Shown piece after piece: positions 34,100 through 41,979 of a DNA stretch of 47,166 bases. Made by a program: the position numbers and the translations under genes. This DNA comes from Bacteroidales bacterium UBA1180 (lineage in GTDB: Bacteria > Bacteroidota > Bacteroidia > Bacteroidales > Paludibacteraceae), in NCBI GenBank assembly GCA_002310195.1, contig DBYS01000013.1:1-47166 (forward strand). Reading direction: 5' to 3'. How positions within the stretch are numbered: position 1 is the first letter of the stretch; the number at the start of each line of letters is the position of its first letter. The notes under the pieces are model-generated. The model was not told where the DNA came from and made no database searches. It worked only from the letters and a program-made list of their open reading frames with translations.

Positions 34100-35299
34100 A
34101 TGTACACAAAGTTCCAAAAACATCTACAGGACGAATTGCAGCAGATTGAGGCTGCCGGTCTTTACAAGCGTGAGCGTATCATCGTCAGTCCGCAAACCTC
34201 CGGCATTCAGGTTGCCGCTGATGGCAAGCCGGCTGATGTTATCAATTTCTGCGCCAACAACTACCTCGGCTTGGCAGATAACCCCGAGTTGATTGAGGCA
34301 GCCAAGCAGTGCATGGATCGCCGCGGATACGGAATGTCCAGTGTGCGGTTCATCTGCGGCACACAGGATACCCACAAGCAATTGGAAGCAGCCATCAGCG
34401 CGTTCTTCGGCACGGAGGACACCATACTCTACGCCTCGTGCTTCGATGCCAACGGCGGCTTGTTCGAACCGTTGCTCACAGCCGATGACGCAATCATCTC
34501 TGACGCGCTCAACCACGCCTCAATCATCGATGGCGTACGTCTGTGCAAAGCTGTGCGTTACCGCTATGCCAATGGCGACATGGAGGATCTGGAGCGTCAG
34601 TTGCAAGCCGCACAGGCACAGCGATACCGTATCATCGCTACCGATGGTGTGTTCTCGATGGACGGCAATGTATGTCCGCTTGACCGCATCTACGAACTTG
34701 CGCAGAAATACGATGCGATGGTGATGGTTGACGAGAGCCACTCTGCAGGCGTCGTTGGTCGCACCGGTCACGGCGTGACTGAGCGCTATAATCTCCGCGG
34801 CAAGATTGAGGTCATCACCGGTACACTGGGCAAAGCATTCGGTGGCGCAGTCGGAGGATTCACTACCGGACGAAAGGAAATCATCGACCTGTTGCGCCAG
34901 CGCAGCCGTCCGTATCTATTCAGCAACTCTCTGCCGCCGATGATCGTAGCCGCAGGACTGAAGACCTTGGAGATCCTTACTCGCAGCAATGAGCTCCAAG
35001 ACCGCTTGCACGGTAACACTGATTACTTCATAGCCAAGATGAAAGCTGCAGGCTTCGATATCAAGCCTACCGAATCAGCCATCTGCGCCGTCATGCTCTA
35101 TGACGCCAAACTCAGTCAGGATTTTGCTGCCGAGTTGCAGAAAGAAGGCATCTACGTCACGGGCTTCTATTATCCTGTCGTACCGAAAGATCAGGCACGC
35201 ATCCGCGTACAGGTCAGCGCAGCCCACACCCGCGAGCAGCTCGACCGCGGTGTCGCCGCGTTCATCAAGGTCGGCAAAGCCTTGGGAGTGCTAAAATAA
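34100..35299 (+). CDS. kbl: Glycine C-acetyltransferase (2-amino-3-ketobutyrate CoA ligase)
   Basis: A 399-residue pyridoxal-phosphate enzyme of the alpha-oxoamine synthase family. Kbl cleaves 2-amino-3-ketobutyrate with CoA into glycine and acetyl-CoA, the second step of threonine breakdown. The family start CANNYLGLA (about 51-59), VDESHSAGVVGRTG (about 210-223) and the PLP-lysine motif TGTLGKAFGGAVGG (about 239-252) are present. A relative, serine palmitoyltransferase, shares the fold, but the length and the SSVRFICGTQDTHKQLE block fit Kbl well. No threonine dehydrogenase (tdh) gene is next to it. The start is the ATG at 34100; the earlier TTG is not preferred. Confidence 0.93.
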   Translation: MYTKFQKHLQDELQQIEAAGLYKRERIIVSPQTSGIQVAADGKPADVINFCANNYLGLADNPELIEAAKQCMDRRGYGMSSVRFICGTQDTHKQLEAAISAFFGTEDTILYASCFDANGGLFEPLLTADDAIISDALNHASIIDGVRLCKAVRYRYANGDMEDLERQLQAAQAQRYRIIATDGVFSMDGNVCPLDRIYELAQKYDAMVMVDESHSAGVVGRTGHGVTERYNLRGKIEVITGTLGKAFGGAVGGFTTGRKEIIDLLRQRSRPYLFSNSLPPMIVAAGLKTLEILTRSNELQDRLHGNTDYFIAKMKAAGFDIKPTESAICAVMLYDAKLSQDFAAELQKEGIYVTGFYYPVVPKDQARIRVQVSAAHTREQLDRGVAAFIKVGKALGVLK

Positions 35300-35448
35300 T
35301 ACATAGCCCAACAAACTACGCAGATCTGAAAAAACGATTTGCCGATCTACTCTGCCTGCAATGCACGGCAGTGGATGGTATTTTTGACAAATACGTTTGA
35401 CAATCCGCGCGTTTACGTACAAGCGGGAGGTAATTTATTGCAGCAGAA
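35300..35448. other. Intergenic stretch without recognised gene
   Basis: This 149-base stretch between kbl and the tRNA promoter shows no credible open frame. A weak stem CTGCC...GGCAG near 35349-35368 followed by a T-containing run might end the kbl transcript, but it is not convincing. Confidence 0.5.
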
Positions 35449-35480
35449 TTTGCATAATTAAAATAAATATAGTACCTTTG
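35449..35480 (+). promoter_or_regulatory. Promoter of tRNA-Gln
   Basis: TTTG (35449-35452), 20 bases, TACCTTTG (35473-35480). The precursor leader of about 60 bases can fold into GGGGAA/TTCCCC (35492-35510) and CCCCG/CGGGG (35522-35537) stems. Confidence 0.85.
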
Positions 35481-35546
35481 CAAGCCGTTTTGGGGAATTC
35501 CCTTTTCCCCGTGGCGGTTTTCCCCGTTTCATCGGGGACAACCTAG

Positions 35547-35618
35547 TGTCTAATGGTATAAAGGCTATTACGTCAGATTTTGGTTCTGAAGATCTTGGTT
35601 CGATTCCAGGTTAGACAA
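35547..35618 (+). tRNA. tRNA-Gln (anticodon TTG)
   Basis: A full cloverleaf can be drawn. The acceptor stem TGTCTAA (35547-35553) pairs with TTAGACA (35611-35617); the D stem is GTA/TAC; the anticodon stem is TCAGA/TCTGA with loop TTTTGGT, giving anticodon TTG; the T arm is CTTGG-TTCGATT-CCAGG. The U1-A72 pair fits glutamine tRNA. The discriminator is A and CCA is not encoded. Confidence 0.92.
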
Positions 35619-35646
35619 CACGCCTTCGGCAACGCGGTCGCACCGG

Positions 35647-35663
35647 ATGCCGCCCTGCGGCAT
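35647..35663 (+). other. Stem-loop in the tRNA-Gln trailer
   Basis: ATGCCGC-CCT-GCGGCAT is a perfect 7-bp hairpin in the 117-base trailer between the tRNA and its terminator. The trailer is GC-rich, has no credible gene, and could be a processed small RNA. Confidence 0.55.
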
Positions 35664-35735
35664 AAAAGCGACGCGTGCCTCGGCTTCTCCCCACCGAGCG
35701 CACTCCGTTAGCACTCGTCGGGGACCCCAAAAGAG

Positions 35736-35760
35736 AAACCGCTTAGCGCGGTTTTTATTT
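35736..35760 (+). terminator. Intrinsic terminator of the tRNA-Gln transcript
   Basis: AAACCGC (35736-35742) pairs with GCGGTTT (35748-35754), then TTATTT follows. Confidence 0.85.
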
Positions 35761-35836
35761 CGGGGAAGTGTGATGGGATACGGGCAGCCACACAAATGAT
35801 TACTACTGCCCCATATTGAGTAACACAAAACAAACA

Positions 35837-36406
35837 ATGAAGACATTTGAATTAACCGGCACACTCCGTTCGGAGTACGGTAAGAAAGCCGCTAAAGGCT
35901 TGCGCAAGCAGGATCAGGTACCCTGCAACATCTACGGTGCTAACGGCAACATGACGTTCACCGTAAACGTAGCAGACGTTCGCAAACTTATCTACACCCC
36001 TGACACACAGGTTGTAGCTCTGACCATCGACGGTCAGCAGCGTATGGCTGTAGTTAAGGAACTTCAGTTCCACCCTGTTAAGGAGACTTTGTTCCACATC
36101 GATTTCCTCGAGGTAACCGACAAGAAGCCTGTAACCGTTGAGATCCCTGTTCTGCTGTCGGGCCACGCCGCAGGTGTAAAAGCCGGTGGTAAGCTCCGTC
36201 TGAACATGCGCAAACTCAAGGTTAACGGTCTGTACACCCAACTGCCTGACCGCGTTGAGATCGACGTTACCGAGCTTGGTCTGGGTAAGAAGATCAACGT
36301 TCAGGACATCCAGATGGCCGAAGGTCTGAAGCTGATGAACGCTCCTACCCTTTGCGTCGCTGAGGTGAAGGCTACCCGCCAGAGTGCACAGGCTGCAGCA
36401 GAGTAA
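35837..36406 (+). CDS. rplY: 50S ribosomal protein L25 (CTC family)
   Basis: A 189-residue L25 of the long, general-stress-protein CTC type, binding 5S rRNA. The N-terminal L25 domain opens MKTFELTGTLRSEYGKKAAK with the conserved basic patch, and the C-terminal TL5-like beta domain starts about residue 95. A TTG seven codons upstream opens the frame, but the ATG at 35837 is the natural start. No consensus promoter was seen in 35761-35836. The gene is followed by a terminator-type hairpin and then pth, a common pairing (rplY-pth) in bacteria. Confidence 0.95.
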   Translation: MKTFELTGTLRSEYGKKAAKGLRKQDQVPCNIYGANGNMTFTVNVADVRKLIYTPDTQVVALTIDGQQRMAVVKELQFHPVKETLFHIDFLEVTDKKPVTVEIPVLLSGHAAGVKAGGKLRLNMRKLKVNGLYTQLPDRVEIDVTELGLGKKINVQDIQMAEGLKLMNAPTLCVAEVKATRQSAQAAAE

Positions 36407-36425
36407 TCTGCGTAAGCCGTAGCAT

Positions 36426-36475
36426 CAAGCCATTGGCCGTTGGCGCAAAGCCGATAGTCAATGGCTTGTTTTAAT
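36426..36475 (+). terminator. Hairpin between rplY and pth
   Basis: CAAGCCATTG (36426-36435) pairs with CAATGGCTTG (36459-36468) around a 23-base loop, followed by TTTTAATT. It could end the rplY transcript at least in part. Confidence 0.75.
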
Positions 36476-36483
36476 TGAAACAT

Positions 36484-37041
36484 ATGAAATACTTAATAGT
36501 CGGTTTGGGAAATATCGGTGACGAGTATGCCAACACGCGGCATAACGTCGGTTTCATGGCAATTGACCGTTTTGCGGCCAAGCATGATGTCGTATGGGCT
36601 GACAAACGTTACGGGTTCATCGGTCGCTGTCGCGTAAAGAACGCCGAGCTCGTGCTGCTCAAGCCCTCGACGTTCATGAACCTCAGCGGCAATGCCGTGC
36701 GATATTGGCTCAACGAGGAAAACATTCCCGTGGAGAATATGCTCGTGATCGTCGATGATCTGAACCTGCCTTTCGGCACGATCCGCATCCGCAAGCAAGG
36801 CAGCGACGGCGGTCACAACGGGTTGAAGCACATTCAACAGGTGCTTGGCACTCCTGCTTACAGTCGTGTGCGATTTGGTATAGGCAACGAGTACACGCAC
36901 GGCGCACAGATAGGCTTCGTGCTCGGCGAGTGGAGCGATGAGGAGCGAACCGAACTTGATGCCAAACTCGACCGTATAGCGGAAATCATTCCGTCGTTCT
37001 GTCTGCAAGGCGTGGAACGCACCATGAACCAGTATAACTGA
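36484..37041 (+). CDS. pth: Peptidyl-tRNA hydrolase
   Basis: A 185-residue enzyme that frees peptidyl-tRNA dropped from ribosomes. It begins MKYLIVGLGNIGDEYANTRHNVGF, quoted here as YLIVGLGN (3-10) and TRHNVGF, with the catalytic histidine in the latter (His20 region). Further conserved blocks are LLKPSTFMNLSG (about 60-71), IVDDLNLPFG (about 90-99) and GSDGGHNGLK (about 107-116). The ATG at 36484 is preferred over a TTG three codons before. The stop overlaps the next start by one base (TGATG). Confidence 0.96.
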   Translation: MKYLIVGLGNIGDEYANTRHNVGFMAIDRFAAKHDVVWADKRYGFIGRCRVKNAELVLLKPSTFMNLSGNAVRYWLNEENIPVENMLVIVDDLNLPFGTIRIRKQGSDGGHNGLKHIQQVLGTPAYSRVRFGIGNEYTHGAQIGFVLGEWSDEERTELDAKLDRIAEIIPSFCLQGVERTMNQYN

Positions 37042-37463
37042 TGGCAGAGGTTCGAGTTGATAAGTTTCTGTGGGCGATGCGCATCTACAAGACGCGTACG
37101 ATTGCTGCCGATGCCTGCAAGAACGGCCGTATCAAGATGAACGGCATCGAACTCAAGCCCTCGCGTGCATTCCATGCAGGCGATGTCTTCACTGTTAGAA
37201 AAGGTCCGATTACATACACCTACCGTATTCTTCAGCTCTGCGAGCACCGTCTTGGTGCCAAACTCGTACCGGATTACCTGCGCGACGAGACGCCGCAGGA
37301 GCAACTCGAACTTCTTGCGCTCGCACGCATGGCCGGCAACGGCAACCGCGACCGCGGCACAGGCCGTCCTACAAAGAAGGACCGCCGCGAGATAGAGTCG
37401 TTCATCAGCACGGATTATATTGATGAGTTCGACAGCTGGGACGATGAGGATGAAGATGAATGA
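37041..37463 (+). CDS. S4-domain RNA-binding protein (Hsp15-like)
   Basis: A 140-residue protein of the Hsp15/HslR type, which in E. coli binds stalled 50S subunits carrying peptidyl-tRNA; that fits its coupling to pth. The S4 domain is RVDKFLWAMRIYKTR...GRIKMNGIELKPS (about 4-43). After a KKDRREIE basic helix the protein ends in an acidic tail (DSWDDEDEDE). The last 49 bases overlap, in the opposite direction, the end of the NhaC-type gene, so the acidic tail is antisense to that protein's poly-serine tail. Confidence 0.92.
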   Translation: MAEVRVDKFLWAMRIYKTRTIAADACKNGRIKMNGIELKPSRAFHAGDVFTVRKGPITYTYRILQLCEHRLGAKLVPDYLRDETPQEQLELLALARMAGNGNRDRGTGRPTKKDRREIESFISTDYIDEFDSWDDEDEDE

Positions 37464-38722
37464 TCAGGGCGAACAATGATGGTAACCAGCACCACCAGCG
37501 CCAGTAACATCGGATAATACAAGTAAGGCACAATACTCAGCGCACTTATTCCCGCCAAACCGCTTGCCATCAGCAGTTGCGCACCATAGGGCAACAACCC
37601 TTGTACGGCGCAGCTTGTTGTATCCAGCAAACTGGCACTGCGGCGCGGATCGATATCATACTGCTCCGCTACTCGGCGCGCCATGCCGCCTGCTGACAGG
37701 ATAGCCACCGTGTTGTTGGCTGTGCACACATTGGCAAACGCCACCAGGCTGCATATACTCAATTCAGCACCACGACGAGTGGATATACGCCGGGAGATAT
37801 GCCGTAGCATAAACTCCATGCCGCCGTTGTAACTGATTGCCGCAAATATACCTCCAGCCATCATAGAGATAAGTATAAGTTCGCTCATTCCCATCACACC
37901 TTGTAGAGTGCTCTGGATCCAACTCATGAGGTCAAAACTGCCGTCCAGCAACCCCGTGACACAGGTCAGCAGATTGCCTATAGCCAGCACAATCAGCACA
38001 TGCATGCCACACGCGGCACACACCAGCACTGCCAGATAGGGCACCACTTTCCACCACGCCGCATCTACTCCGGCGCTCTGAACAGCCACTGCACTGCTGC
38101 CGATAAACAGGTACATCGCACACACCACAATAGCAATCGGCAGCACCATCTTCAGATTGAATCGGAACTTGTCGCTCAGCCGGCAACCTTGTGACTGAGT
38201 AGCAACAATCGTCGTATCGCTGATGAACGACAGGTTGTCGCCAAAGAACGCGCCGCCAACCACCGCCGCCACAACCATAGGCACGGTCATTTCCGTGCGC
38301 TCCGCCATGCCTGAAGCAATCGGCATAAGGGCTACGATTGTTCCGACACTCGTTCCCATACACAGCGAAGTCAGACAGGCTGCAATGAACAACCCTGCCA
38401 AGGCAAAACGTGCCGGCAGAAACTGCAATGTCAGATCAACCATCGCACCGGCTGCACCCATATCTTTCGCACTCGCTGCAAACGAACCGGCTAACATGAA
38501 GATCCACACCATCAGCAGCAGATCTTTGCTGCCCGCGCCCTGCGAGAAGACTGCCACACGCTCGCTGAACTTCATGCCGCGCAGCGAAACAACCGCCACC
38601 ATAGCAGCCAGCACAAAAATCAGCAGCAGCGGTGCGTTGCTTACACCGCCGGAGTAGATCGACAATCCCACCAGCAACAACAGCATTGCTATTATGGGGC
38701 TAAAGGCTAATAATCCGCGCAT
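37415..38722 (-). CDS. NhaC-family Na+/H+ antiporter
   Basis: A 435-residue polytopic membrane protein (about 10-12 helices) of the NhaC family, exchanging sodium or, in some relatives, organic acids (malate/lactate) for protons. Characteristic blocks are SLCMGTSVGTIVALMPIA (about 116-133), GGAFFGDNLSFISDTTIVA (about 156-174) and the later FANVCTANNTVAILSAGGMA region (about 338-357, given in part). The C-terminal RPDHSSSSSSSQLSNSSI tail is a low-complexity extension that overlaps the convergent S4-protein gene. The gene is the last of a long minus-strand run; a 7-bp repeat array separates it from nth. Confidence 0.92.
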   Translation of the reverse strand: MRGLLAFSPIIAMLLLLVGLSIYSGGVSNAPLLLIFVLAAMVAVVSLRGMKFSERVAVFSQGAGSKDLLLMVWIFMLAGSFAASAKDMGAAGAMVDLTLQFLPARFALAGLFIAACLTSLCMGTSVGTIVALMPIASGMAERTEMTVPMVVAAVVGGAFFGDNLSFISDTTIVATQSQGCRLSDKFRFNLKMVLPIAIVVCAMYLFIGSSAVAVQSAGVDAAWWKVVPYLAVLVCAACGMHVLIVLAIGNLLTCVTGLLDGSFDLMSWIQSTLQGVMGMSELILISMMAGGIFAAISYNGGMEFMLRHISRRISTRRGAELSICSLVAFANVCTANNTVAILSAGGMARRVAEQYDIDPRRSASLLDTTSCAVQGLLPYGAQLLMASGLAGISALSIVPYLYYPMLLALVVLVTIIVRPDHSSSSSSSQLSNSSI

Positions 38723-38727
38723 GAAAG

Positions 38728-38804
38728 TTGAATGTTGAAAATTGAAAATTGAGCGTTGAGTGTTAAGCGTTGAGTGTTGAGTGTTATGCGTTGAGTGTTG
38801 ACGG
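38728..38804. repeat. 7-bp tandem repeat, eleven copies, between nth and the antiporter gene
   Basis: Eleven heptamers in perfect register: TTGAATG, TTGAAAA (two), TTGAGCG, TTGAGTG, TTAAGCG, TTGAGTG (two), TTATGCG, TTGAGTG, TTGACGG. The array fills the whole gap and runs into the last codons of nth. Confidence 0.9.
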
Positions 38805-39428
38805 ATAGTAGCGGCAGCAGTCTTTCAGTCCGCAAATGTCGCACTTGGGTTTGCGCGCCTGGCAGACATATCTGCCGTGCAGCAACAGCCAGTGGTGCGC
38901 TTTCGGAATAATCGATTCGGGAATATATTTGACCAAAGTCTTCTCTGTTTGCAGAGGAGACTTGCTTTTTGTAGTCAGTCCTATTCGTTCTGCCACGCGG
39001 AAGATATGCGTATCAACGGCCATCGTCGGTTGCTGCCAGATAACCGCACAAACCACGTTCGCCGTCTTGCGCCCTACACCCGGAAGCGTTTGCAGGTCGT
39101 CGATATTGTCGGGCACCTCGCCATGATAGATGCTTACCAGCCGCTCGGCAGTGGCTTTCAGGTGTTTGGCTTTGGCATTCGGGTAACTGACTGAACGGAT
39201 ATAAGCAAATATCTCCTCCTCACTCGCCTTAGCCATATCCGCTGCCGTCGGGTACGCCTCAAACAACGCCGGCGTAACGATGTTCACCCGTTTGTCCGTG
39301 CACTGCGCCGAGAGCATGACTGCTACAAGCAACTGATACGGATTGGCGAAGTTCAGTTCGGACTCCGCTGCAGGCATGTGCTCGGCAAACCATGCGAGGC
39401 TGGTATCATAGCGTTGCTTGGTGGTCAT
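38784..39428 (-). CDS. nth: Endonuclease III
   Basis: A 214-residue base-excision DNA glycosylase/AP lyase. The helix-hairpin-helix is LPGVGRKTANVV (about 115-126), with the catalytic lysine just inside it (Lys121 region), and the catalytic aspartate is in AVDTHIFR (about 138-145). The four-cysteine iron-sulfur loop CQARKPKCDICGLKDCC is complete near the C-terminus (about 190-206). Start overlaps the stop of the DUF4924 gene by four bases. The last few codons lie within the 7-bp repeat array, so the C-terminus (PSTLNA) is set by the repeat. Confidence 0.96.
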   Translation of the reverse strand: MTTKQRYDTSLAWFAEHMPAAESELNFANPYQLLVAVMLSAQCTDKRVNIVTPALFEAYPTAADMAKASEEEIFAYIRSVSYPNAKAKHLKATAERLVSIYHGEVPDNIDDLQTLPGVGRKTANVVCAVIWQQPTMAVDTHIFRVAERIGLTTKSKSPLQTEKTLVKYIPESIIPKAHHWLLLHGRYVCQARKPKCDICGLKDCCRYYPSTLNA

Positions 39429-39904
39429 ACTTCACGCATGTCTTCAGCCTCAAGATCGGCTTGCTTGTAATATGTCTTGCTCAAATACTGAAGGATTCCG
39501 GTGGCCTGCTGCTGCACCTCTTGGGTCTCGGCGCTGATAGGCCGTTGCTGCAGGCGAAGCATCATGATCTGATAGAGCAGCACGAGGCAAGCTTCGATAT
39601 TTGACATCGTTGGGCGGTCGGTACGCGCCTTGAGCAGGTTTAGTGAGGGCGTGATGCGGATCATCGCGGCACGGAAGGTTGCTTCCTGATTGAGTATATC
39701 ATCGCTGAGCATCTCCAGTTCCTTGAGAGCAATCTGCGCAAGCTGGATATGTCCGCCGTCCATCACATCATCGGCATGCATCATGCGGAGGATATCCGTC
39801 AGCTCGTCGTTGCCCTCCGCCTGCTCGGGAAACGCACGCAGGTAATCCTCTAACTGCCAGAGGTACAGAATGTACTCGGCTATGTTTTCACGTTTGTTCT
39901 TCAT
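39425..39904 (-). CDS. DUF4924 family protein
   Basis: A 159-residue, mostly helical soluble protein of the Bacteroidota-specific DUF4924 family, with unknown function. It opens KRENIAEYILYLWQLEDYLR, which is typical of the family (quoted to its limit at residues 4-23). No signal peptide, metal-binding motif or membrane helix is seen. It overlaps nth by four bases and the SDR gene by one, and so is part of the same transcript. In other Bacteroidota it is also found beside nth or SDR genes, from memory. Confidence 0.75.
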   Translation of the reverse strand: MKNKRENIAEYILYLWQLEDYLRAFPEQAEGNDELTDILRMMHADDVMDGGHIQLAQIALKELEMLSDDILNQEATFRAAMIRITPSLNLLKARTDRPTMSNIEACLVLLYQIMMLRLQQRPISAETQEVQQQATGILQYLSKTYYKQADLEAEDMREV

Positions 39905-40731
39905 TATTTCTGGAATTGTCCTACCCAGCGGTACGTGAGCCGTACGAGCCAGTCGGGTGTATGTTTGAGTAGCGGCGTTGACAGGTGGTTGATCACTCCC
40001 GGCATGCCGGCTTTCTTGCCGCGGAACAGGCGCTTAAGTGCACGTGTTACAAGTTTCTCCGGCGGAATGCTAACAGTAAGGTTCACCGCCAACTTGCGCA
40101 GGTTCGGTGCCAAACCGAACAGCGCCGTATCGACTGCGCCGGGCGTCATGACAGTGATGTTCACGCCCTGCGGATAAAGTTCGTACCATAGCGATTTGCT
40201 GAAGTTGTAGATGAACGCCTTCGTAGCATTGTAGGTCTGTATGCCCGGGTACGCCATCCATGCGGACATTGAGGACATATTCAGTATGTACCCTTTCTTC
40301 CTCGGCTTGCCGAGCACACGTTCTTGCTGTTCGGCTTCGGTCAGTTCGCGCTTAATCATATCTTCAGCAAACAGACGCGTAAGTTTGGCTACCGTCACCA
40401 CGTGCAGCATCAGCATCCTCTCCAGACGCGGCATAGCGGTCTCGGTAAGCGGGTTGAAGAAGAATACGCCGGCGTTGTTGACGAGTATATCTACCTGAAT
40501 ACGGTTGTCCACGCAGTACTGATGCAGCGTCTCCGCGGCATCCTGACGGCTCAGATCGGCGTAGAGCGGCGTTGTTCGTACACCGTAGGTCTCTGCCAAC
40601 TGCTTGGCAACCTCGATCTGTTCCTGCTCTTGGTTGCTGACGAGCAGCAGATCAGTATGGTAATCGCGCGCGAGGGCTGTTGCGTACTGCAAGCCTATAC
40701 CCGAAGACGCGCCAGTGACTAATGCAAGCAT
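39904..40731 (-). CDS. Short-chain dehydrogenase/reductase (HSD-like)
   Basis: A 275-residue NAD(P)-dependent oxidoreductase of the classical SDR superfamily. The cofactor motif is VTGASSGIG (about 5-13), followed by LVNNAGVFFF (about 85-94); the catalytic serine lies in LNMSSMSAW and the Tyr-x-x-x-Lys pair in TYNATKAF. The C-terminal stretch beyond 190 (long, basic, hydrophobic end) recalls 17-beta-HSD/KAR-type SDRs. Its presence three genes below the 5-alpha-reductase and OYE genes makes a 3- or 17-hydroxysteroid dehydrogenase role a serious possibility, but SDR substrates cannot be read from sequence. It is separated from menA by a gap of 35 bases filled with 7-bp repeats. Confidence 0.85.
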   Translation of the reverse strand: MLALVTGASSGIGLQYATALARDYHTDLLLVSNQEQEQIEVAKQLAETYGVRTTPLYADLSRQDAAETLHQYCVDNRIQVDILVNNAGVFFFNPLTETAMPRLERMLMLHVVTVAKLTRLFAEDMIKRELTEAEQQERVLGKPRKKGYILNMSSMSAWMAYPGIQTYNATKAFIYNFSKSLWYELYPQGVNITVMTPGAVDTALFGLAPNLRKLAVNLTVSIPPEKLVTRALKRLFRGKKAGMPGVINHLSTPLLKHTPDWLVRLTYRWVGQFQK

Positions 40732-40740
40732 GGATTATTT

Positions 40741-40768
40741 TTGATTCTTGATTTCTGATTTTTGATTT
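40741..40768. repeat. 7-bp tandem repeat, four copies, between menA and the SDR gene
   Basis: TTGATTC, TTGATTT, CTGATTT, TTGATTT in perfect register, running into the stop codon of menA. Confidence 0.8.
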
Positions 40769-41612
40769 ATAAAACTGCCAAAATAGCAATGATGATTGTG
40801 GTGAACATCAGCACGGGCATTTGCAGGTCGAGTTTGCTGCCCTCATGGCGGAAGATGTACCACACGTGCCAAATAATGATCGGCAGTGTGCAAAGCACCC
40901 AGTACCTGCCAAGATAGACGAACAGTCCGTAGCAGACGGCAAGCATCAGTGTCTGATAGATCTTTCCGCCAGTCTTACCCAAGCGCGAGGCGAAGGTACG
41001 TTTGCCGTGCTTGAGATCGTTATCCATGTCGCGTATATTGTTCAGGTTCAGCACGCCTACGATTGGCATAGCTATCGCCACGGCCGCCAGCACCACCTCC
41101 ATGGTCATCGTCTTGGCTTGCAGATAGTAACTGCCCATCGTGCTCAGCAGCCCGAAGAACAGGAATACGCCCAGGTCGCCCAAGCCTTTGTAGCCGTAGT
41201 TGTGCTTACCCAGCGTGTAAGTCATTGCACCGACAATTGCCAACGCACCCAAACCGAGAAATACTGCAGCCTGAACACAAAGGAACGTGTCGAACGCCGT
41301 AAGGATAAGCGCACCGCCGAACACCATACTCAGGAAGATAAACAGGATGATCATCGTCCGCATCTGCTGCTCGGTGATAGCACCGGTCTGCAAACCCAGT
41401 GCCGCCCTGCCCTCCTGATCACTGTCCGTGCCACGCTGGGCATCACCAAGTTCGTTGGATAGATTAGTGAGGATCTGCAGACTGAGTGTCGTCAGTATCG
41501 ACCATGCGAACACATACCAGTCGATCGGCCACGCCAACCCCGCGCCGAGAATGATCCCGGACATCGAGAGCGGCAAGGTACGCAAACGCAATGAAGCAAT
41601 ATACTTGTTCAT
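40767..41612 (-). CDS. menA: 1,4-dihydroxy-2-naphthoate polyprenyltransferase
   Basis: A 281-residue UbiA-family membrane prenyltransferase that joins a polyprenyl chain to dihydroxynaphthoate in menaquinone synthesis. The first aspartate motif is NLSNELGDAQRGTDSD (about 50-65), the second is NNIRDMDNDLKHGKRT (about 190-205), both as in MenA. About eight membrane helices are visible. The start is set at the ATG 41612 (MNKYIASLRLRTLPLS); a TTG six codons earlier falls inside the previous gene. No other men genes are in the window. It is the fourth gene of the reductase run. Confidence 0.92.
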   Translation of the reverse strand: MNKYIASLRLRTLPLSMSGIILGAGLAWPIDWYVFAWSILTTLSLQILTNLSNELGDAQRGTDSDQEGRAALGLQTGAITEQQMRTMIILFIFLSMVFGGALILTAFDTFLCVQAAVFLGLGALAIVGAMTYTLGKHNYGYKGLGDLGVFLFFGLLSTMGSYYLQAKTMTMEVVLAAVAIAMPIVGVLNLNNIRDMDNDLKHGKRTFASRLGKTGGKIYQTLMLAVCYGLFVYLGRYWVLCTLPIIIWHVWYIFRHEGSKLDLQMPVLMFTTIIIAILAVL

Positions 41613-41613
41613 A

Positions 41614-41979
41614 TTATCCCTTGAATACAAAATACACTGCGAGTATCATGAAGAACGCCGCAGCAATGTGATTCCACCGCAGATGCATGTGGAAAGCGAT
41701 AGCCGAGAACGCGATGAACACCGTCAGGGTGATGACCTCTTGCAGGATCTTGAGCTGCATGAGGTTAAAAGGGCCGCCGTTGCCCATGAAACCCATGCGA
41801 TTGGCGGGCACCTGCAGGCAATACTCGAAGAACGCTATGCCCCAGCTGATCAGGATAACACCGATCAGCGGCAAGTGCTGAAACCATTTCATCTCAGCCA
41901 TCTTCAGATGACCGTACCATGCGAGCGTCATGAAGATGTTCGAGCAGATGAGCAGCAGGATTGTGTAAACGCTTTTCAT
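41614..41979 (-). CDS. DMT-family small membrane protein (DUF486)
   Basis: A 121-residue protein with four predicted helices (about 3-22, 34-54, 74-95, 101-119), belonging to DUF486, half-size members of the drug/metabolite transporter superfamily that would act as dimers. The block GFMGNGGPFNLMQLKILQE (about 63-81) is the family signature. Substrate unknown. The start overlaps the OYE gene stop by four bases and its stop lies one base before menA, so it is a genuine member of the run; it could move a substrate or product of the reductases, which is speculation. Confidence 0.87.
   Translation of the reverse strand: MKSVYTILLLICSNIFMTLAWYGHLKMAEMKWFQHLPLIGVILISWGIAFFEYCLQVPANRMGFMGNGGPFNLMQLKILQEVITLTVFIAFSAIAFHMHLRWNHIAAAFFMILAVYFVFKG

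Noticed and set aside
35568..35864. 98-codon minus-strand frame across the tRNA
   Set aside because: It reads through the antisense of tRNA-Gln and its terminator; no family resemblance.
38728..38804. Possible CRISPR array
   Set aside because: Units are 7 bp without spacers, and no cas genes are present; it is a simple tandem repeat.
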